Below, piece after piece: positions 16,840-25,986 of a stretch of DNA of 43,151 bases. The stretch is from assembly GCF_023243075.1 (NCBI RefSeq), contig NZ_JALKFZ020000191.1, positions 1-43,151 of the forward strand, in the 5' to 3' direction. Position 1 is the stretch's first letter. The number at the start of each line of letters is the position of its first letter. The notes beneath the pieces were generated by a model. The model was given only the letters and a program-made list of their open reading frames with translations. It made no database searches and had not been told where the DNA came from. Source of the stretch: Frankia sp. AiPa1. Lineage in GTDB: Bacteria > Actinomycetota > Actinomycetes > Frankiales > Frankiaceae. The position numbers were made by a program, and so were the translations under genes.

Positions 16840-18129
16840 TCAGCCGCTGGTGACGGAGGCGTAGAGGGTGGAGGTGCGTTCGGCGACAGCAGCCCAGCCA
16901 AACTCGCCGACGGCGCGATCGCGGCCGGCGCGCCCCATCGCCGCGGCCCTCCCCGGGTCGGCGAGGACAGTGTTGATCGCTTCGGCGAGTGCCAGCGGGT
17001 CGTCCGGGGGGACGAGCAGGCCCGTCACGCCGTCGTTGACGACCTCTGGGATGCCGCCGACCCGGGAGGCGACGACGGCGGTGCCGCAGGCCATCGCCTC
17101 GAGGTTGACGATGCCCAGCGGCTCGTACACCGACGGGCAGACGAAGACGGTGGCGTGGCTCAGCAGTTGGATGACCTCGGGCTTGGGCAACATTCCGGAC
17201 AGCCACACCACTGCGTCGCGCTCGGCGCGCAGGCCGTCGACCAGGGCCGTCGTCTCCGCCAGCAGCTCGGGGGTGTCCGGGGCACCGGCGCACAGGACGA
17301 GCTGCGCCCGGCGGTCGAGTGCCGAGGCCGCCCGCAGCAGCACCGGCAGGCCCTTCTGCCGGGTGATCCGCCCCACGAAGATCACCGTAGGCCGGTCCGG
17401 CTCGATGCCGTACTTCTCGAGCACGTCGGTGGCCTCGTCAGGCTGGTACTCGTCGGTGTCGATGCCGTTGCGGATGACGTGCACCCGCGCCGGGTCGACC
17501 GCCGGGTAGGCAGCCAGGATGTCGGCGCGCATCCCGTTACTGACCGCGACGACCGCCGCCGCGGACTCGATCGCCACCCGCTCGCACCACGACGACAGCC
17601 GGTAGCCACCCCCGAGCTGCTCGGCCTTCCACGGCCGGCGAGGCTCGAGCGAGTGCGAGGTCATCACATGGGGCACCCCGCCGAGCAGCGAGGCCAGATG
17701 GCCGCCGAGGTTCGCATACCAGGTGTGCGAGTGGATCACGTCAGCCCCGGCGGCGGCCGTCGCCATCGACAGGTCCATCGAGACGGTGCGCAGCGCGTCG
17801 TTCGCCCCGTCGAGCGCCGCCCACGGCCGGTGCGCGCGCACCCCCGCGACGCCCGCCCCACCCACGACCTCGACGATCCCCGCCGCGCTGGCCCCCGCCC
17901 CGATGGTCCCGGCGTCCAACGCCGCCACCACCGACGGAGCCGATGCCGCGGCCAGGTCAGCCGCCGCCAGGTCAGGCGCCGCCAGATCCGGGTCTGCGGG
18001 AGCGCGGCCCTCCCGGTGGACGGTCAGGTCCACCAGCCTGGCGAGCTCTCGGGCGAGGTACTCGACGTGCACCCCCGCACCGCCGTACACGTCCGGGGGG
18101 AACTCGCGGGTGAGCAGGGCGACACGCAT
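16840..18129 (-). CDS. glgA: GT4 glycogen/maltose-1-phosphate synthase (GlgA/GlgM type)
   Basis: A 429-residue GT4 glycosyltransferase closely resembling mycobacterial GlgM, which makes alpha-maltose-1-phosphate from ADP-glucose and glucose-1-phosphate for the GlgE glucan pathway. Family blocks are LTREFPPDVYGGAGVHV at the start, HSHTWYANLGGHLASLLGG, HSLEPRRPWKAEQLGGGY, VIRNGIDTDEY, VFVGRITRQKG and the donor-site VYEPLGIVNLEAMACG. Residues of about 47-85 are an Ala/Asp-rich low-complexity insertion absent from the mycobacterial protein as I remember it. ATG 18129 is chosen from homology and the AGGAGAG site upstream. Earlier in-frame codons would add a non-homologous tail. It works with glgC, 428 bases upstream on the same strand. 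Confidence 0.9.
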   Translation of the reverse strand: MRVALLTREFPPDVYGGAGVHVEYLARELARLVDLTVHREGRAPADPDLAAPDLAAADLAAASAPSVVAALDAGTIGAGASAAGIVEVVGGAGVAGVRAHRPWAALDGANDALRTVSMDLSMATAAAGADVIHSHTWYANLGGHLASLLGGVPHVMTSHSLEPRRPWKAEQLGGGYRLSSWCERVAIESAAAVVAVSNGMRADILAAYPAVDPARVHVIRNGIDTDEYQPDEATDVLEKYGIEPDRPTVIFVGRITRQKGLPVLLRAASALDRRAQLVLCAGAPDTPELLAETTALVDGLRAERDAVVWLSGMLPKPEVIQLLSHATVFVCPSVYEPLGIVNLEAMACGTAVVASRVGGIPEVVNDGVTGLLVPPDDPLALAEAINTVLADPGRAAAMGRAGRDRAVGEFGWAAVAERTSTLYASVTSG

Positions 18130-18557
18130 GGACTGGCTCTCTCCTTGAGCGAAATTCGAGTGCAACGACGAGGGGACGGGCAGACGGTACGACCGCTCCG
18201 AGGCCGAAGGGCACCGGGGCCGAAGGGCGCCGCACCAGAACTGCACCGCCGCGCCGGGGCGGAACAGCGCCGCCAGGCAGGGCGATTCCGCCACGACTGA
18301 CGGCTGCCTTCACCCTGCGCAACCGCCCCGGATCGCGTGGTCCCCTTCCGATCGCAGGCAAGATCCAACGAGGTCGTTAAGGGGCCATTTGTGTCCGATT
18401 TGCCCCCCACGACGACCTGGATAGCATGCTAGCCGCCGATGCCGCCCCATCAGGCAAGTCGGTGCCGATCTTCGGGCTCACAATGCGTGAAGCCCGGGCG
18501 GAGGCCAAGCCCGGGCGGAGGCCAGGCCGGTGGGGTATGGGCGGGCGGTGGTGGCGG
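18130..18557. other. Intergenic region between glgC and glgA
   Basis: 428 bases with no gene I can support. It should hold the end of the glgC transcript and a separate glgA promoter on the minus strand. The 18365-18440 part is lower in GC and is the likeliest promoter zone, but no convincing -10/-35 pair was found. An exact 17-base tandem repeat lies at 18490-18523. Confidence 0.5.
18490..18523. repeat. 17-base tandem repeat downstream of glgC
   Basis: AAGCCCGGGCGGAGGCC is present twice without a spacer (18490-18506, 18507-18523), 35 bases past the glgC stop. Each copy contains CCCGGG, so the transcript could fold here. A role in ending the glgC transcript is possible but unproven. Confidence 0.75.
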
Positions 18558-19796
18558 TCAGTCGGACACGGTCTGGCCCTTGCCGACGACGGTGACGCCG
18601 TTCGGACTGACCGTGAAGCCGCGGACGCGGTCGCGCTCCTTGTCGACTCCGACCTGCGCGCCCGACAGGACCTGCACGTTCTTGTCCAGGATGGTGTCAC
18701 GCACCACCGCCCCTCGGCCGACGACCGCGTGGTCGAGCAGCACGGCCCGGTCGATCTCCGACCAGGAGTGCACCCGGACGCCCGGGGAGAGCACCGACGA
18801 GCGGACCGAACCGCCGGAAACGATCACCCCGTTGCTGACGACGCTGTTCACCGCACTGCCGGTGCGCAACGGATCGTCGTGGACGAACTTCGCCGGAGGC
18901 AGTGGCGGAACACTGGTGTGGATCGGCCACTGCCGGTTGTACAGATTGAACACCGGGTCGAGCGCGCACAGGTCCATGTGCGCGTCGAAGTAGGAGTCCA
19001 GCGTGCCGACGTCCCGCCAGTAGCCGCGGTCCCGCCCGGTGGTGCCGGGCACGTCGTTGGCAGCGAAGTCGTACACGGCGGCGGTGCGCTGCGCGACGAG
19101 CATCGGGATGATGTCGCCACCCATGTCATGTCGGCTGTCCTCGTCGGCGGCGTCCTTGCGCAGGGCGTCGATGAGCACGTCCGTCGAGAACACGTAGTTG
19201 CCCATGGATGCCAGCACCTCGTCCGGGCTGTCGGGCAGGCCGGGCGGGTCGACGGGCTTCTCCAGGAACGCCTCGATGATGCGCCCGTCCCGTCCAGGCT
19301 GGATGACGCCGAAGCCACCGGCCTCGGCGCGCGGCACCCGTAGTCCGGCGACGGTGACTCCGGCGCCGGATTCGAGGTGCTGGGCGACCATCTGCCGCGG
19401 GTCCATCCGGTAAACATGGTCCGCGCCGAAGACGACCACGATGTCCGGGTCGTCGTCGTGGACGAGGTTCAGCGACTGGTGGATGGCGTCGGCGCTGCCG
19501 GCGAACCAGCGCGGGCCGAGCCGCTGCTGTGCCGGCACCGGGGTGATGTAGTTGCCCAGCAGATTACTCATCCGCCAGGTCGTGGTGATGTGCCGGTCGA
19601 GGCTGTGGCTCTTGTACTGGGTGAGCACGGCGATCCGCAGATAGCCGGCGTTGACCAGGTTGGACAGGACAAAGTCGATCAACCGGTACAGGCCGCCGAA
19701 GGGAACGGCGGGTTTGGCCCGGTCGGCCGTCAGCGGCGCCAGCCGCTTGCCGGCTCCCCCGGCCAGTACCAGGCCGAGGACCCGAGGGCTCGGCAC
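18558..19796 (-). CDS. glgC: Glucose-1-phosphate adenylyltransferase
   Basis: A 412-residue ADP-glucose pyrophosphorylase that makes ADP-glucose from ATP and glucose-1-phosphate, the committed step to glycogen and maltose-1-phosphate. The nucleotidyltransferase motif LVLAGGAGKRLAPLTADR and AKPAVPFGGLYRLIDF stand at the N-terminus. FGADHVYRMD, FLEKP and YWRDVGTLDSYF follow, and the C-terminal part is a left-handed beta-helix (hexapeptide-like VSNGVIVSGGSVRSSVLSPG). The length matches the family. GTG 19796 is chosen because GGGAG lies 6 bases ahead and homology begins at RVLGLVLAGG. The ADP-glucose feeds the glgA(GlgM)-type gene downstream. Confidence 0.93.
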   Translation of the reverse strand: MPSPRVLGLVLAGGAGKRLAPLTADRAKPAVPFGGLYRLIDFVLSNLVNAGYLRIAVLTQYKSHSLDRHITTTWRMSNLLGNYITPVPAQQRLGPRWFAGSADAIHQSLNLVHDDDPDIVVVFGADHVYRMDPRQMVAQHLESGAGVTVAGLRVPRAEAGGFGVIQPGRDGRIIEAFLEKPVDPPGLPDSPDEVLASMGNYVFSTDVLIDALRKDAADEDSRHDMGGDIIPMLVAQRTAAVYDFAANDVPGTTGRDRGYWRDVGTLDSYFDAHMDLCALDPVFNLYNRQWPIHTSVPPLPPAKFVHDDPLRTGSAVNSVVSNGVIVSGGSVRSSVLSPGVRVHSWSEIDRAVLLDHAVVGRGAVVRDTILDKNVQVLSGAQVGVDKERDRVRGFTVSPNGVTVVGKGQTVSD

Positions 19797-20351
19797 GGAG
19801 GGCTCCCGTCTTACGGCACGATGGGACGACGACCCGCGGGATCTACCCCCCTTGCCAGCAGCAAATCGCCGATGCCGGCCTGGTTCCTGCGGGATTTCCC
19901 AGTCCACCGCAGGTCGCCACTTGCGACCTTACAAGTCGCCCGCGCCCGCTTCGTCCGGGGGCCTACCCCTTGTCCCCTCTGGGCTACACCACCTGACGCA
20001 CCGCCGCGCCCACGGCCACGGATGGCGGCCAGGGCAGAGCTCGACGAAGGGGGCTCGTCGCTCGTGACAAGGCTGGCCTGTGGGCCGCCTGGCACGCCTG
20101 GCACGCCTGGCACGCCGAGGCGATCCCGTTGGCGGAGCAGCGATACAAGGACTATCAGGTGGAACGGGGCGAAGAGGAGGACGGTCGGCGGTGAGCGGAT
20201 ACGCGCGATGGTCGGGCGTTCGGGCGGAGCAGGTCGCCAAGGCCGGTGGGGAAGGAGGAGGCCGTCGCCGCCGGTGAACAGGAGCTGCTGACGGTGGCCG
20301 TGGGGCATCGGCTGGCCGAACCGGGCTCGAACGCGCCTCGCGAGCGGCGGC
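19797..20351. other. Intergenic region between glgC and the ABC exporter
   Basis: 555 bases without a supported gene. It should hold the minus-strand glgC promoter near 19900-19960. A 9-base unit GCCTGGCAC is repeated three times at 20087-20113. Long open frames cross the region on both strands, but their products are Arg/Pro-rich with no domain, as expected by chance at this GC content. Confidence 0.5.
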
Positions 20352-23300
20352 CTACGTCGAGCTCTCGAAGGCGGTGAACAGAGCGGCGTAGCGTCCACCC
20401 TGCGCGAGCAGCTCGTCGTGGGTGCCGATGTCGGTCACGCCGCCGGTGTCGACGACGACGACCCGGTCCGCGCTGCGTGCCGTTGACATCCGGTGGGCGA
20501 TGACGAGCACGGCCCGGTCGGCCGTCGCCGCGATCACCGCGGCCTCCACGAGCCGCTCCGTTCCGGGGTCGAGACCGGACGTGGCCTCGTCGAGCACGAC
20601 GACGTCCGCGTCGAGCAGGCACACCCGGGCGAGCGCGACGAGCTGCCGCTCCCCCGCCGACAACAGCGACCCGCCCTCGCCGACCTGGGTGACGAGGCCG
20701 TCAGGAAGACTGCCGAGCCAGTCGCCCGCGCCGACCGCGGCCAGCGCCCCGGCCAGCTCCTCGTCGGTGGCATCGGGTCGCACCGCCCGGAGGTTGTGGG
20801 CGAGCGTGCCGGTGGTCAACTGACCGTCCTGGGCGACCATCACGATCCGTGAGCGCAGCGCGCGGCGGGTCACGTCCCGCAGGTTCGCGCCGGCATAGCT
20901 GACCTGGCCGGCGGTGGGGTCGAACAGCCGTGCCATCAGTTTGGCGAGCGTGGACTTGCCGGCGCCGGTCGGCCCGACCAGGGCCACCCGTTCGCCGGGC
21001 ACGATCGTCAGCCGCACCGCACCCAGGACGTCGGGCTGGCCGTCGGCATAGCGGAAACCGACATCCCGCGCGTCGAGCGGGCCGACCTCCGGCAGCTCGC
21101 GGGTGCCCTCCGGCAGGTCCACCGGCTCGTCGAGCAGGCTGTAGACCTTGCGCAGCGCCGCTGCTGCCGATTCGAGCAGCGTGACCACGAAACTCAGCGA
21201 CTGCACCGGCTCGAAGGCGAGCAGCAGGTACAGCACGAAGGCGCTGAGGGTGCCCACGCTCACCGCGTCCCGCGCGGCCAGCGTGCCGCCGGCGGCCAGC
21301 ACCGCCGCGATGCTGCCGACGGTCGCGAGCTCCATGGCGGTGAGGTAGAAGGACTGGATCCGCACCGCGGTGACGTTCGCCTTCAGCTGCTGACGGTTGA
21401 ACCGCAGCAACGACGCGGTCGTACCTGCTTCCTGGCGGTAGGCCCGGACCACCCGCAGGCCGGCAAGCCGCTCGGTCAGCTCGGTCACCGTGTCCGCGAC
21501 GCGGTCACGCACCCGAGCGAAGGCCGAGCGAGAGGCACGGCGAAACCACACCGTCGCCGCGACCAGTGCCAGTGCCGGCAGCACGCAGACGAGCGCGAGC
21601 TGCCACGACAGCACGACGAGCAGCGCGACCAGGAACACGAGGGTGAGTACCGCCTGCATGAACGGCACGACGCCGAGTTGGACGGCGTCCTGCAGCGCGT
21701 CGACGTCGGCGGTCATCCGGGACACCAGTACCCCGGCCGGGGTCCGGTCGAAGTAGCGAACCGACATCGACATCACGTGGTCGACGGTGCGGCCGCGCAG
21801 CTCGCGGACGAACCACTCACCGATCCGCCCCACCAGCTCGACCTGCAGCCGGGCAAAAGCCAGGCCCGCCATCGCCAGGCCCAGATAGAGCAGGCCGGCA
21901 CGGGTGATCACACCGGTGTCGGGCCGGCCGGCCACCAGGCCTCTGTCGAGGGCGTAACGCAGGATCCACGGGCCGGCCAGCCCCGTGGCCGTGGTCATGA
22001 CGAGCAGCAGCGCCGCCAGCGCGACCAACGGCCAGCGTGGCCGCAGCAGCGTCAGCGTCCGGGCCAGCAGACCGCCGCGGCCCAGCCGGGACGGCCCACG
22101 GGCCGCCGCCGGGCCGCCGCCGAAGGCGAGGTCGGTGACGGCCTCGCCCTTCGGGCTCGCGTCCTCGAGGGTCGCGGCATTCGAGGCCGCGCCCTGCGGG
22201 GTCGCGCCCTGCGGGGTCGCGCCCTGCGGGGTCGCGGCGGTCGGGGGGGTCACGACGTTGCCAGGACGTCGGGGCGGGCCGGAGCCGCCGGACCGGGACA
22301 GGGACCTGGGACCGGGACCATCCAGGCCGCTGGGATGGGCGGCCAGTACCTGGCGGTAGCAGGGCGAACTCGCGAGCAGGTCCTGATGAGTGCCGGTGGC
22401 CGCGACCCGGCCGCCCTCGAGCAGGACGACCCGGTCGGCGAGGGCGATGACGGCGGGCCGATGCGCGATCAGGATCGTCGTGCGGCCCCGGATCAGGGTC
22501 GCCAGCGACGCGACGATCTCGGCCTCCTTGGCCGGGTCCACCGCGCTGGTCGGCGAGTCCAGCAGCAGCACCGGCGGGTCCGCGATCAGCGCGCGGGCCA
22601 GCGACAGCCGCTGTCGCTGGCCGCCGGAAAGGCTCAGGCCCCCGCCGCCGACCGGCGCCTCGAAGCCGCCGGGCCGTCCCGCCACCACGTCCTGCGCCCC
22701 GGCGAGCCGGACCGCCGTCCGCAACCGTTCGTCGTCGGCCGTGGGCGCGCCAAACCGGAGATTATCCCGGATCGATCCCCTGAACAGGAACGCGTCCTCG
22801 AACCCGACGCCGAGCCGAGCGCGCAGCTCGGACAGCGGCCAGTCCCGGACGTCTCGGCCCCCTAGGCTCACCCGGCCGGCGCCGACATCGTAGAAGCGGG
22901 GCATCAGCGCGGCGAGCGTGGTCTTGCCGCTGCCGGTCGCACCAACCACGGCGACGCATTCGCCGGCCCGCACCACGAGGTCGAGCTGGCGCAGTACGTC
23001 ACGACCCGGCACGTAACCGAACGTCACTGACTCGAACCGCACCTCAAGCCCCTCGCCGAGCCGGGCGGGCGCCCCGCTGGCTGTACCCGCCACGCCAGCC
23101 GTGCGAGCCGTGTCAGCCCTGTCAGCCCTGTCAGCCGTGCTGGCCGTGCTGGCCGTGCTGGCCGTGCTGGCCGCAACCACCGTCGCCGTCGCCGTCGCCG
23201 TCGGTTCGGGCTGCTCGTCGAGGAGCGCGGCGACCAGCCTCGCCGACACCGCCGCTCGTTTCAGCTGGGACGCGGTCATGCCGGCGATCCGCAACGGACC

Positions 23301-24224
23301 GACCATGATCAGCCCAAAGTAGTTGAACTGGACCAGCTCACCGACCGTCAGATCCCCGTCGGCGACGCGTAGCCCGCCGATCCACAGCACGCCGACCAGG
23401 CCGAAGGCCGGCAGCAGTTCGACGAGCGGCTGGTAGGTCGCGCGGACCGAGTTCAGCCGCAACGCCGCCCGCTGGACCTGGCCAGCCTGCCCGCGGACGC
23501 GGCGCCGCTCATCGTCCTCGGTACCGAGGCCCTTCGTGGTGCGCACGCCGGCGATGGTCTCCTCGACGGTGCCGGCCAGCCCGCCGAGCTCGGACTGCAG
23601 CGCCAGGGCCCGCGGGCCCAGCTGCCGGGTGAACCGGACGGCGACCACGAACACCACCACGGCCGGTGCCAGGGCGACGACCGCCAGCACCGCGTCGATC
23701 CCTGCCAGCAGGGTGGCCGATCCGACCAGCATCGCCACGTTGGACACCATGATCGGAATATTGATCACGGGCTGCTGGATCTGCTGCAGGTCGGTCGTCG
23801 CCCGGGCGAGCAGGACACCGCTGGGGTTGCGGTCGTGGAAGGCCGCTGGCAGCCGCACCACTCGCGCCAGCAGCTGGTCCCGCAGGTCGGCCTCCACCAC
23901 GAAAGCGAGACACTGCCCGCAGTAGCGCCGCAGCCCGGCGAACCCGGCGCCGAACACCGCCAGCCCCGCGAACAGCGCGACCCCGAGCCACAGCTGGTGC
24001 GAGTCCCCGCCCAGCACTCCGGCGTCGAGCGTGTGCGCGACCACCAGCGGCGCGGCGAGTCTCGTCCCCGTCCAGAGCAGGCCCGCGCCGATCCCGGCGC
24101 CCAGCAGCCGCGGTTGACGGCCTACTGCCGCCGTTACCAGTGCGAGTCCCGGTCCGCCTCTCACCTCGGGCCCCGCGGTGGGGGCGGGTGCCGTCGCCGC
24201 CTGGTCGAGGGCGCAGGCGGACAC
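20352..24224 (-). CDS. Single-chain two-half ABC exporter (TMD-NBD-TMD-NBD)
   Basis: A 1290-residue protein holding two complete ABCB-type exporter halves; bacterial exporters of this kind are usually two genes. Half 1 has Walker A GATGSGKTT near residue 428, signature LSLSGGQRQR and Walker B VLLLDSPTSAVD, where the catalytic Glu is replaced by Ser. Half 2 has Walker A GPTGAGKST near 1085, signature LLSAGERQL and Walker B VVVLDEATSGLD. Pairing the sites across the dimer gives one canonical site (half 2 Walker plus LSGGQ) and one degenerate site (half 1 Walker plus LSAGE), as in heterodimeric exporters. Linkers carry Ser-Thr-Ala repeats near 345-380 and three TPQGA units near 680. Substrate unknown. 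GTG 24224 has only a poorly spaced GAGG. Confidence 0.93.
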   Translation of the reverse strand: MSACALDQAATAPAPTAGPEVRGGPGLALVTAAVGRQPRLLGAGIGAGLLWTGTRLAAPLVVAHTLDAGVLGGDSHQLWLGVALFAGLAVFGAGFAGLRRYCGQCLAFVVEADLRDQLLARVVRLPAAFHDRNPSGVLLARATTDLQQIQQPVINIPIMVSNVAMLVGSATLLAGIDAVLAVVALAPAVVVFVVAVRFTRQLGPRALALQSELGGLAGTVEETIAGVRTTKGLGTEDDERRRVRGQAGQVQRAALRLNSVRATYQPLVELLPAFGLVGVLWIGGLRVADGDLTVGELVQFNYFGLIMVGPLRIAGMTASQLKRAAVSARLVAALLDEQPEPTATATATVVAASTASTASTASTADRADRADTARTAGVAGTASGAPARLGEGLEVRFESVTFGYVPGRDVLRQLDLVVRAGECVAVVGATGSGKTTLAALMPRFYDVGAGRVSLGGRDVRDWPLSELRARLGVGFEDAFLFRGSIRDNLRFGAPTADDERLRTAVRLAGAQDVVAGRPGGFEAPVGGGGLSLSGGQRQRLSLARALIADPPVLLLDSPTSAVDPAKEAEIVASLATLIRGRTTILIAHRPAVIALADRVVLLEGGRVAATGTHQDLLASSPCYRQVLAAHPSGLDGPGPRSLSRSGGSGPPRRPGNVVTPPTAATPQGATPQGATPQGAASNAATLEDASPKGEAVTDLAFGGGPAAARGPSRLGRGGLLARTLTLLRPRWPLVALAALLLVMTTATGLAGPWILRYALDRGLVAGRPDTGVITRAGLLYLGLAMAGLAFARLQVELVGRIGEWFVRELRGRTVDHVMSMSVRYFDRTPAGVLVSRMTADVDALQDAVQLGVVPFMQAVLTLVFLVALLVVLSWQLALVCVLPALALVAATVWFRRASRSAFARVRDRVADTVTELTERLAGLRVVRAYRQEAGTTASLLRFNRQQLKANVTAVRIQSFYLTAMELATVGSIAAVLAAGGTLAARDAVSVGTLSAFVLYLLLAFEPVQSLSFVVTLLESAAAALRKVYSLLDEPVDLPEGTRELPEVGPLDARDVGFRYADGQPDVLGAVRLTIVPGERVALVGPTGAGKSTLAKLMARLFDPTAGQVSYAGANLRDVTRRALRSRIVMVAQDGQLTTGTLAHNLRAVRPDATDEELAGALAAVGAGDWLGSLPDGLVTQVGEGGSLLSAGERQLVALARVCLLDADVVVLDEATSGLDPGTERLVEAAVIAATADRAVLVIAHRMSTARSADRVVVVDTGGVTDIGTHDELLAQGGRYAALFTAFESST

Positions 24225-24317
24225 GGGACCGAGGTGACCTCACCGTCGTCACGTCGGCACTGGACCAGGGAATGCCGGATCACGCCCCGATGCCGACCGC
24301 GGTAGAGGTCATCAGTC

Positions 24318-25508
24318 TCATCGCGCGAGACCACCGACCGCCGCGTCGGCGGCCAGCGCCGCCGGCACCGGTGCGATGTCGCTGCGCCGGGCCGCCTCGC
24401 CGCGGTCGCGCCGGGCCACCTCCTCGCGCACCAGCGGGATCAGGTGCCGGCCGTAGTCGATCGCGTCGTCATACGGGTCGTAACCCCGGATCAGCAAGGT
24501 CGTGACACCGATGTCGACGTAGTCGAGCAGCGCCTCGGCGACCGTCTCCGGCGTACCGACCAGCGCCGTGGAGTTCCCGCCACCGCCGATCGCGGCGGCC
24601 AGCGGCGTCCACAGCGCGCGGTCATGCAGCTCGCCCTTGGCCGCGGCGGCCAGCAGCCGCTGCGAGCCGACGTTCGGCGGCGTGTGCCTGTCGCCGCCGA
24701 TGAAACCGCGGAACTCCTTGAAGTACTCGGCGGCCTTACCCACGTTCTCCGTGGTCGACGCCAGGATGCGGTGTGCCCGCTCCCAGGCCAGTTCCTCGGT
24801 GGGGCCGAGGATCGGCCGGAACGACACGCTGATGCGTGGCGACGTGGTCCGGCCGGCGGCGGCCGCCGCGGCGTTGACCGCCGCGATCTGCTGGGCGGTC
24901 TCGGCAAGCGGCTCGCCCCAGAGCGCGAACACGTCGGCGTGCTTGCCGCCGACCCGGTAGGCCGCCTCCGACGAACCGCCGAAGTAGATCGGCAGGTGCG
25001 GCTGCTGCACCGGCGGCACCGCGGACAGGTGATCCTCGAGCTGGTAGTACCGGCCGTGGTGGGAGAACGGCTCGGTGGCGGTCCACGTCTGGCGGACCAC
25101 CTCCAGGTACTCGTCCGTCCGGTCGTAGCGCTCGTCCTTGTCGAGGTAGTCGCCGTCGCGCCGCTGCTCGGCGTCGTTGCCCCCGGTGATGATGTGGATC
25201 GCCACCCGGCCGGCGGAGAAATGGTCGAGGGAGGCGAAGTAGCGTGCCGCCACGGTGGGGAACACCACCCCGGGCCGGTGCGCGACCAGGTAGGCGAGGC
25301 GCTCCGTGTGTGCCGCCGCGTAGGCGGCGACCTGGATGTTGTCGACCGATCCGCTGCTGTACCCGATGAGCACCCGGTCGAAGCCGGCGTCCTCGTGGGC
25401 GATGGCGAAGCGCCGGGTGAAGTCGCGGTCCACGACCGGCCCGGCTGTGAACGTGCTCGCCTCCGAACCGGGGCGGGTGGCGATCAGACCGACGAACTCA
25501 ACCGGCAT
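24318..25508 (-). CDS. SsuD-like FMN-dependent alkanesulfonate monooxygenase (LLM family)
   Basis: A 396-residue luciferase-like monooxygenase. SsuD-type enzymes use reduced FMN and oxygen to release sulfite from alkanesulfonates. Family blocks are EFVGLIATRPGSE at the start, FDRVLIGYSS, VAIHIITGGNDAEQRRDGD, RYDRTDEYLEVVRQTW, YFGGSSEAAYRVGGKHADVFALWGEP and the C-terminal LLIRGYDPYDDAIDYGRHLIPLVREE. ATG 25508 has GGAAAGAGG upstream; the longer reading adds a non-homologous segment. No reductase or sulfonate transporter is adjacent; the ABC protein 93 bases downstream is an exporter. Upstream, a Cys-ending leader peptide (25749-25841) suggests control by cysteine supply, which agrees with a sulfur-scavenging role. 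F420 use cannot be excluded. Confidence 0.87.
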   Translation of the reverse strand: MPVEFVGLIATRPGSEASTFTAGPVVDRDFTRRFAIAHEDAGFDRVLIGYSSGSVDNIQVAAYAAAHTERLAYLVAHRPGVVFPTVAARYFASLDHFSAGRVAIHIITGGNDAEQRRDGDYLDKDERYDRTDEYLEVVRQTWTATEPFSHHGRYYQLEDHLSAVPPVQQPHLPIYFGGSSEAAYRVGGKHADVFALWGEPLAETAQQIAAVNAAAAAAGRTTSPRISVSFRPILGPTEELAWERAHRILASTTENVGKAAEYFKEFRGFIGGDRHTPPNVGSQRLLAAAAKGELHDRALWTPLAAAIGGGGNSTALVGTPETVAEALLDYVDIGVTTLLIRGYDPYDDAIDYGRHLIPLVREEVARRDRGEAARRSDIAPVPAALAADAAVGGLAR

Positions 25509-25748
25509 GGCGGTGCCTCTTTCCGGGCGGGGATATCTGGTGGCAGCAGTCGAACGAAAAGGGCGAGCGGGCGGGGAGGCGCCTCCGGCTCGACCAAGTC
25601 GATAGAAAAAGTGAACTTGAGCCCGCAGATCACCCAGGCCGAATCCCCGGCGCCGCGGCACGACGCGTGTGCTCGGCAAGGGGAACCCGGCCTACGCCGC
25701 ACGACCACGCGGCGGCGCGGCCCCGGGGCGGGCCTGGGCCTTCGGCGC

Positions 25749-25841
25749 CTAGACCGCCGGCAGCCTGCCGTTACAGAGCGCGTTCGACAGCTGTCGCAGA
25801 CTGAGGTCGAACCGCCGCGCTGCACGCCGAGCCGAGGTCAT
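25749..25841 (-). CDS. Putative sulfur-responsive leader peptide (attenuator)
   Basis: A 30-codon frame 240 bases ahead of the SsuD-like gene. Its centre reads RRFDLSLRQLSNALC, matching the pattern RRHxDLxRxxSALC that I know from actinobacterial leader peptides before sulfur-assimilation genes. In those, ribosome stalling at the terminal Cys codon controls the downstream gene. There is no spaced ribosome site. Instead a promoter-like TTGACA-N17-CAATCT places transcription start at or next to the ATG, so the peptide is probably made from a leaderless mRNA. The start also lies inside a small palindrome GAGGTATGACCTC. The 240-base region between the peptide and the enzyme should contain the alternative hairpins; I did not resolve them. 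The remaining 145 bases to the SDR gene show no gene. Confidence 0.65.
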   Translation of the reverse strand: MTSARRAARRFDLSLRQLSNALCNGRLPAV

Positions 25842-25848
25842 ACCTCGC

Positions 25849-25877
25849 AGATTGACCGAAGCGGGCGAACCTGTCAA
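25849..25877 (-). promoter_or_regulatory. Promoter for the leader peptide and SsuD-like gene
   Basis: On the minus strand TTGACA (25872-25877) and CAATCT (25849-25854) are separated by exactly 17 bases. The leader ATG follows 7 bases after the -10 box, which predicts a leaderless or nearly leaderless transcript. The -35 is a perfect sigma-70/HrdB consensus. Confidence 0.6.
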
Positions 25878-25986
25878 CAGCCGACCAACCTGCGACTACG
25901 CCATCACATAAAGCCAGCGTATCGCTCGTGTTCCCGCACTGCGGCGGCGACGGCTCCCACCGGCAGACGCGACTGAGCCGCCCGCC

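Noticed and set aside
20087..20113. Three GCCTGGCAC units as a possible small CRISPR-like or regulatory array
   Set aside because: Units are only 9 bases, contiguous and without spacers. It is a simple slippage repeat.
21678..22865. A 395-codon open frame opposite the ABC exporter
   Set aside because: Repetitive Arg/Gly/Gln-rich product that exists only because the exporter linkers are repetitive; no motif.
25484..25825. 113-codon minus-strand frame upstream of the SsuD-like gene
   Set aside because: Arg/Pro-rich, overlaps the start of the enzyme in another frame, and the 30-codon leader peptide in a different frame explains the region better.
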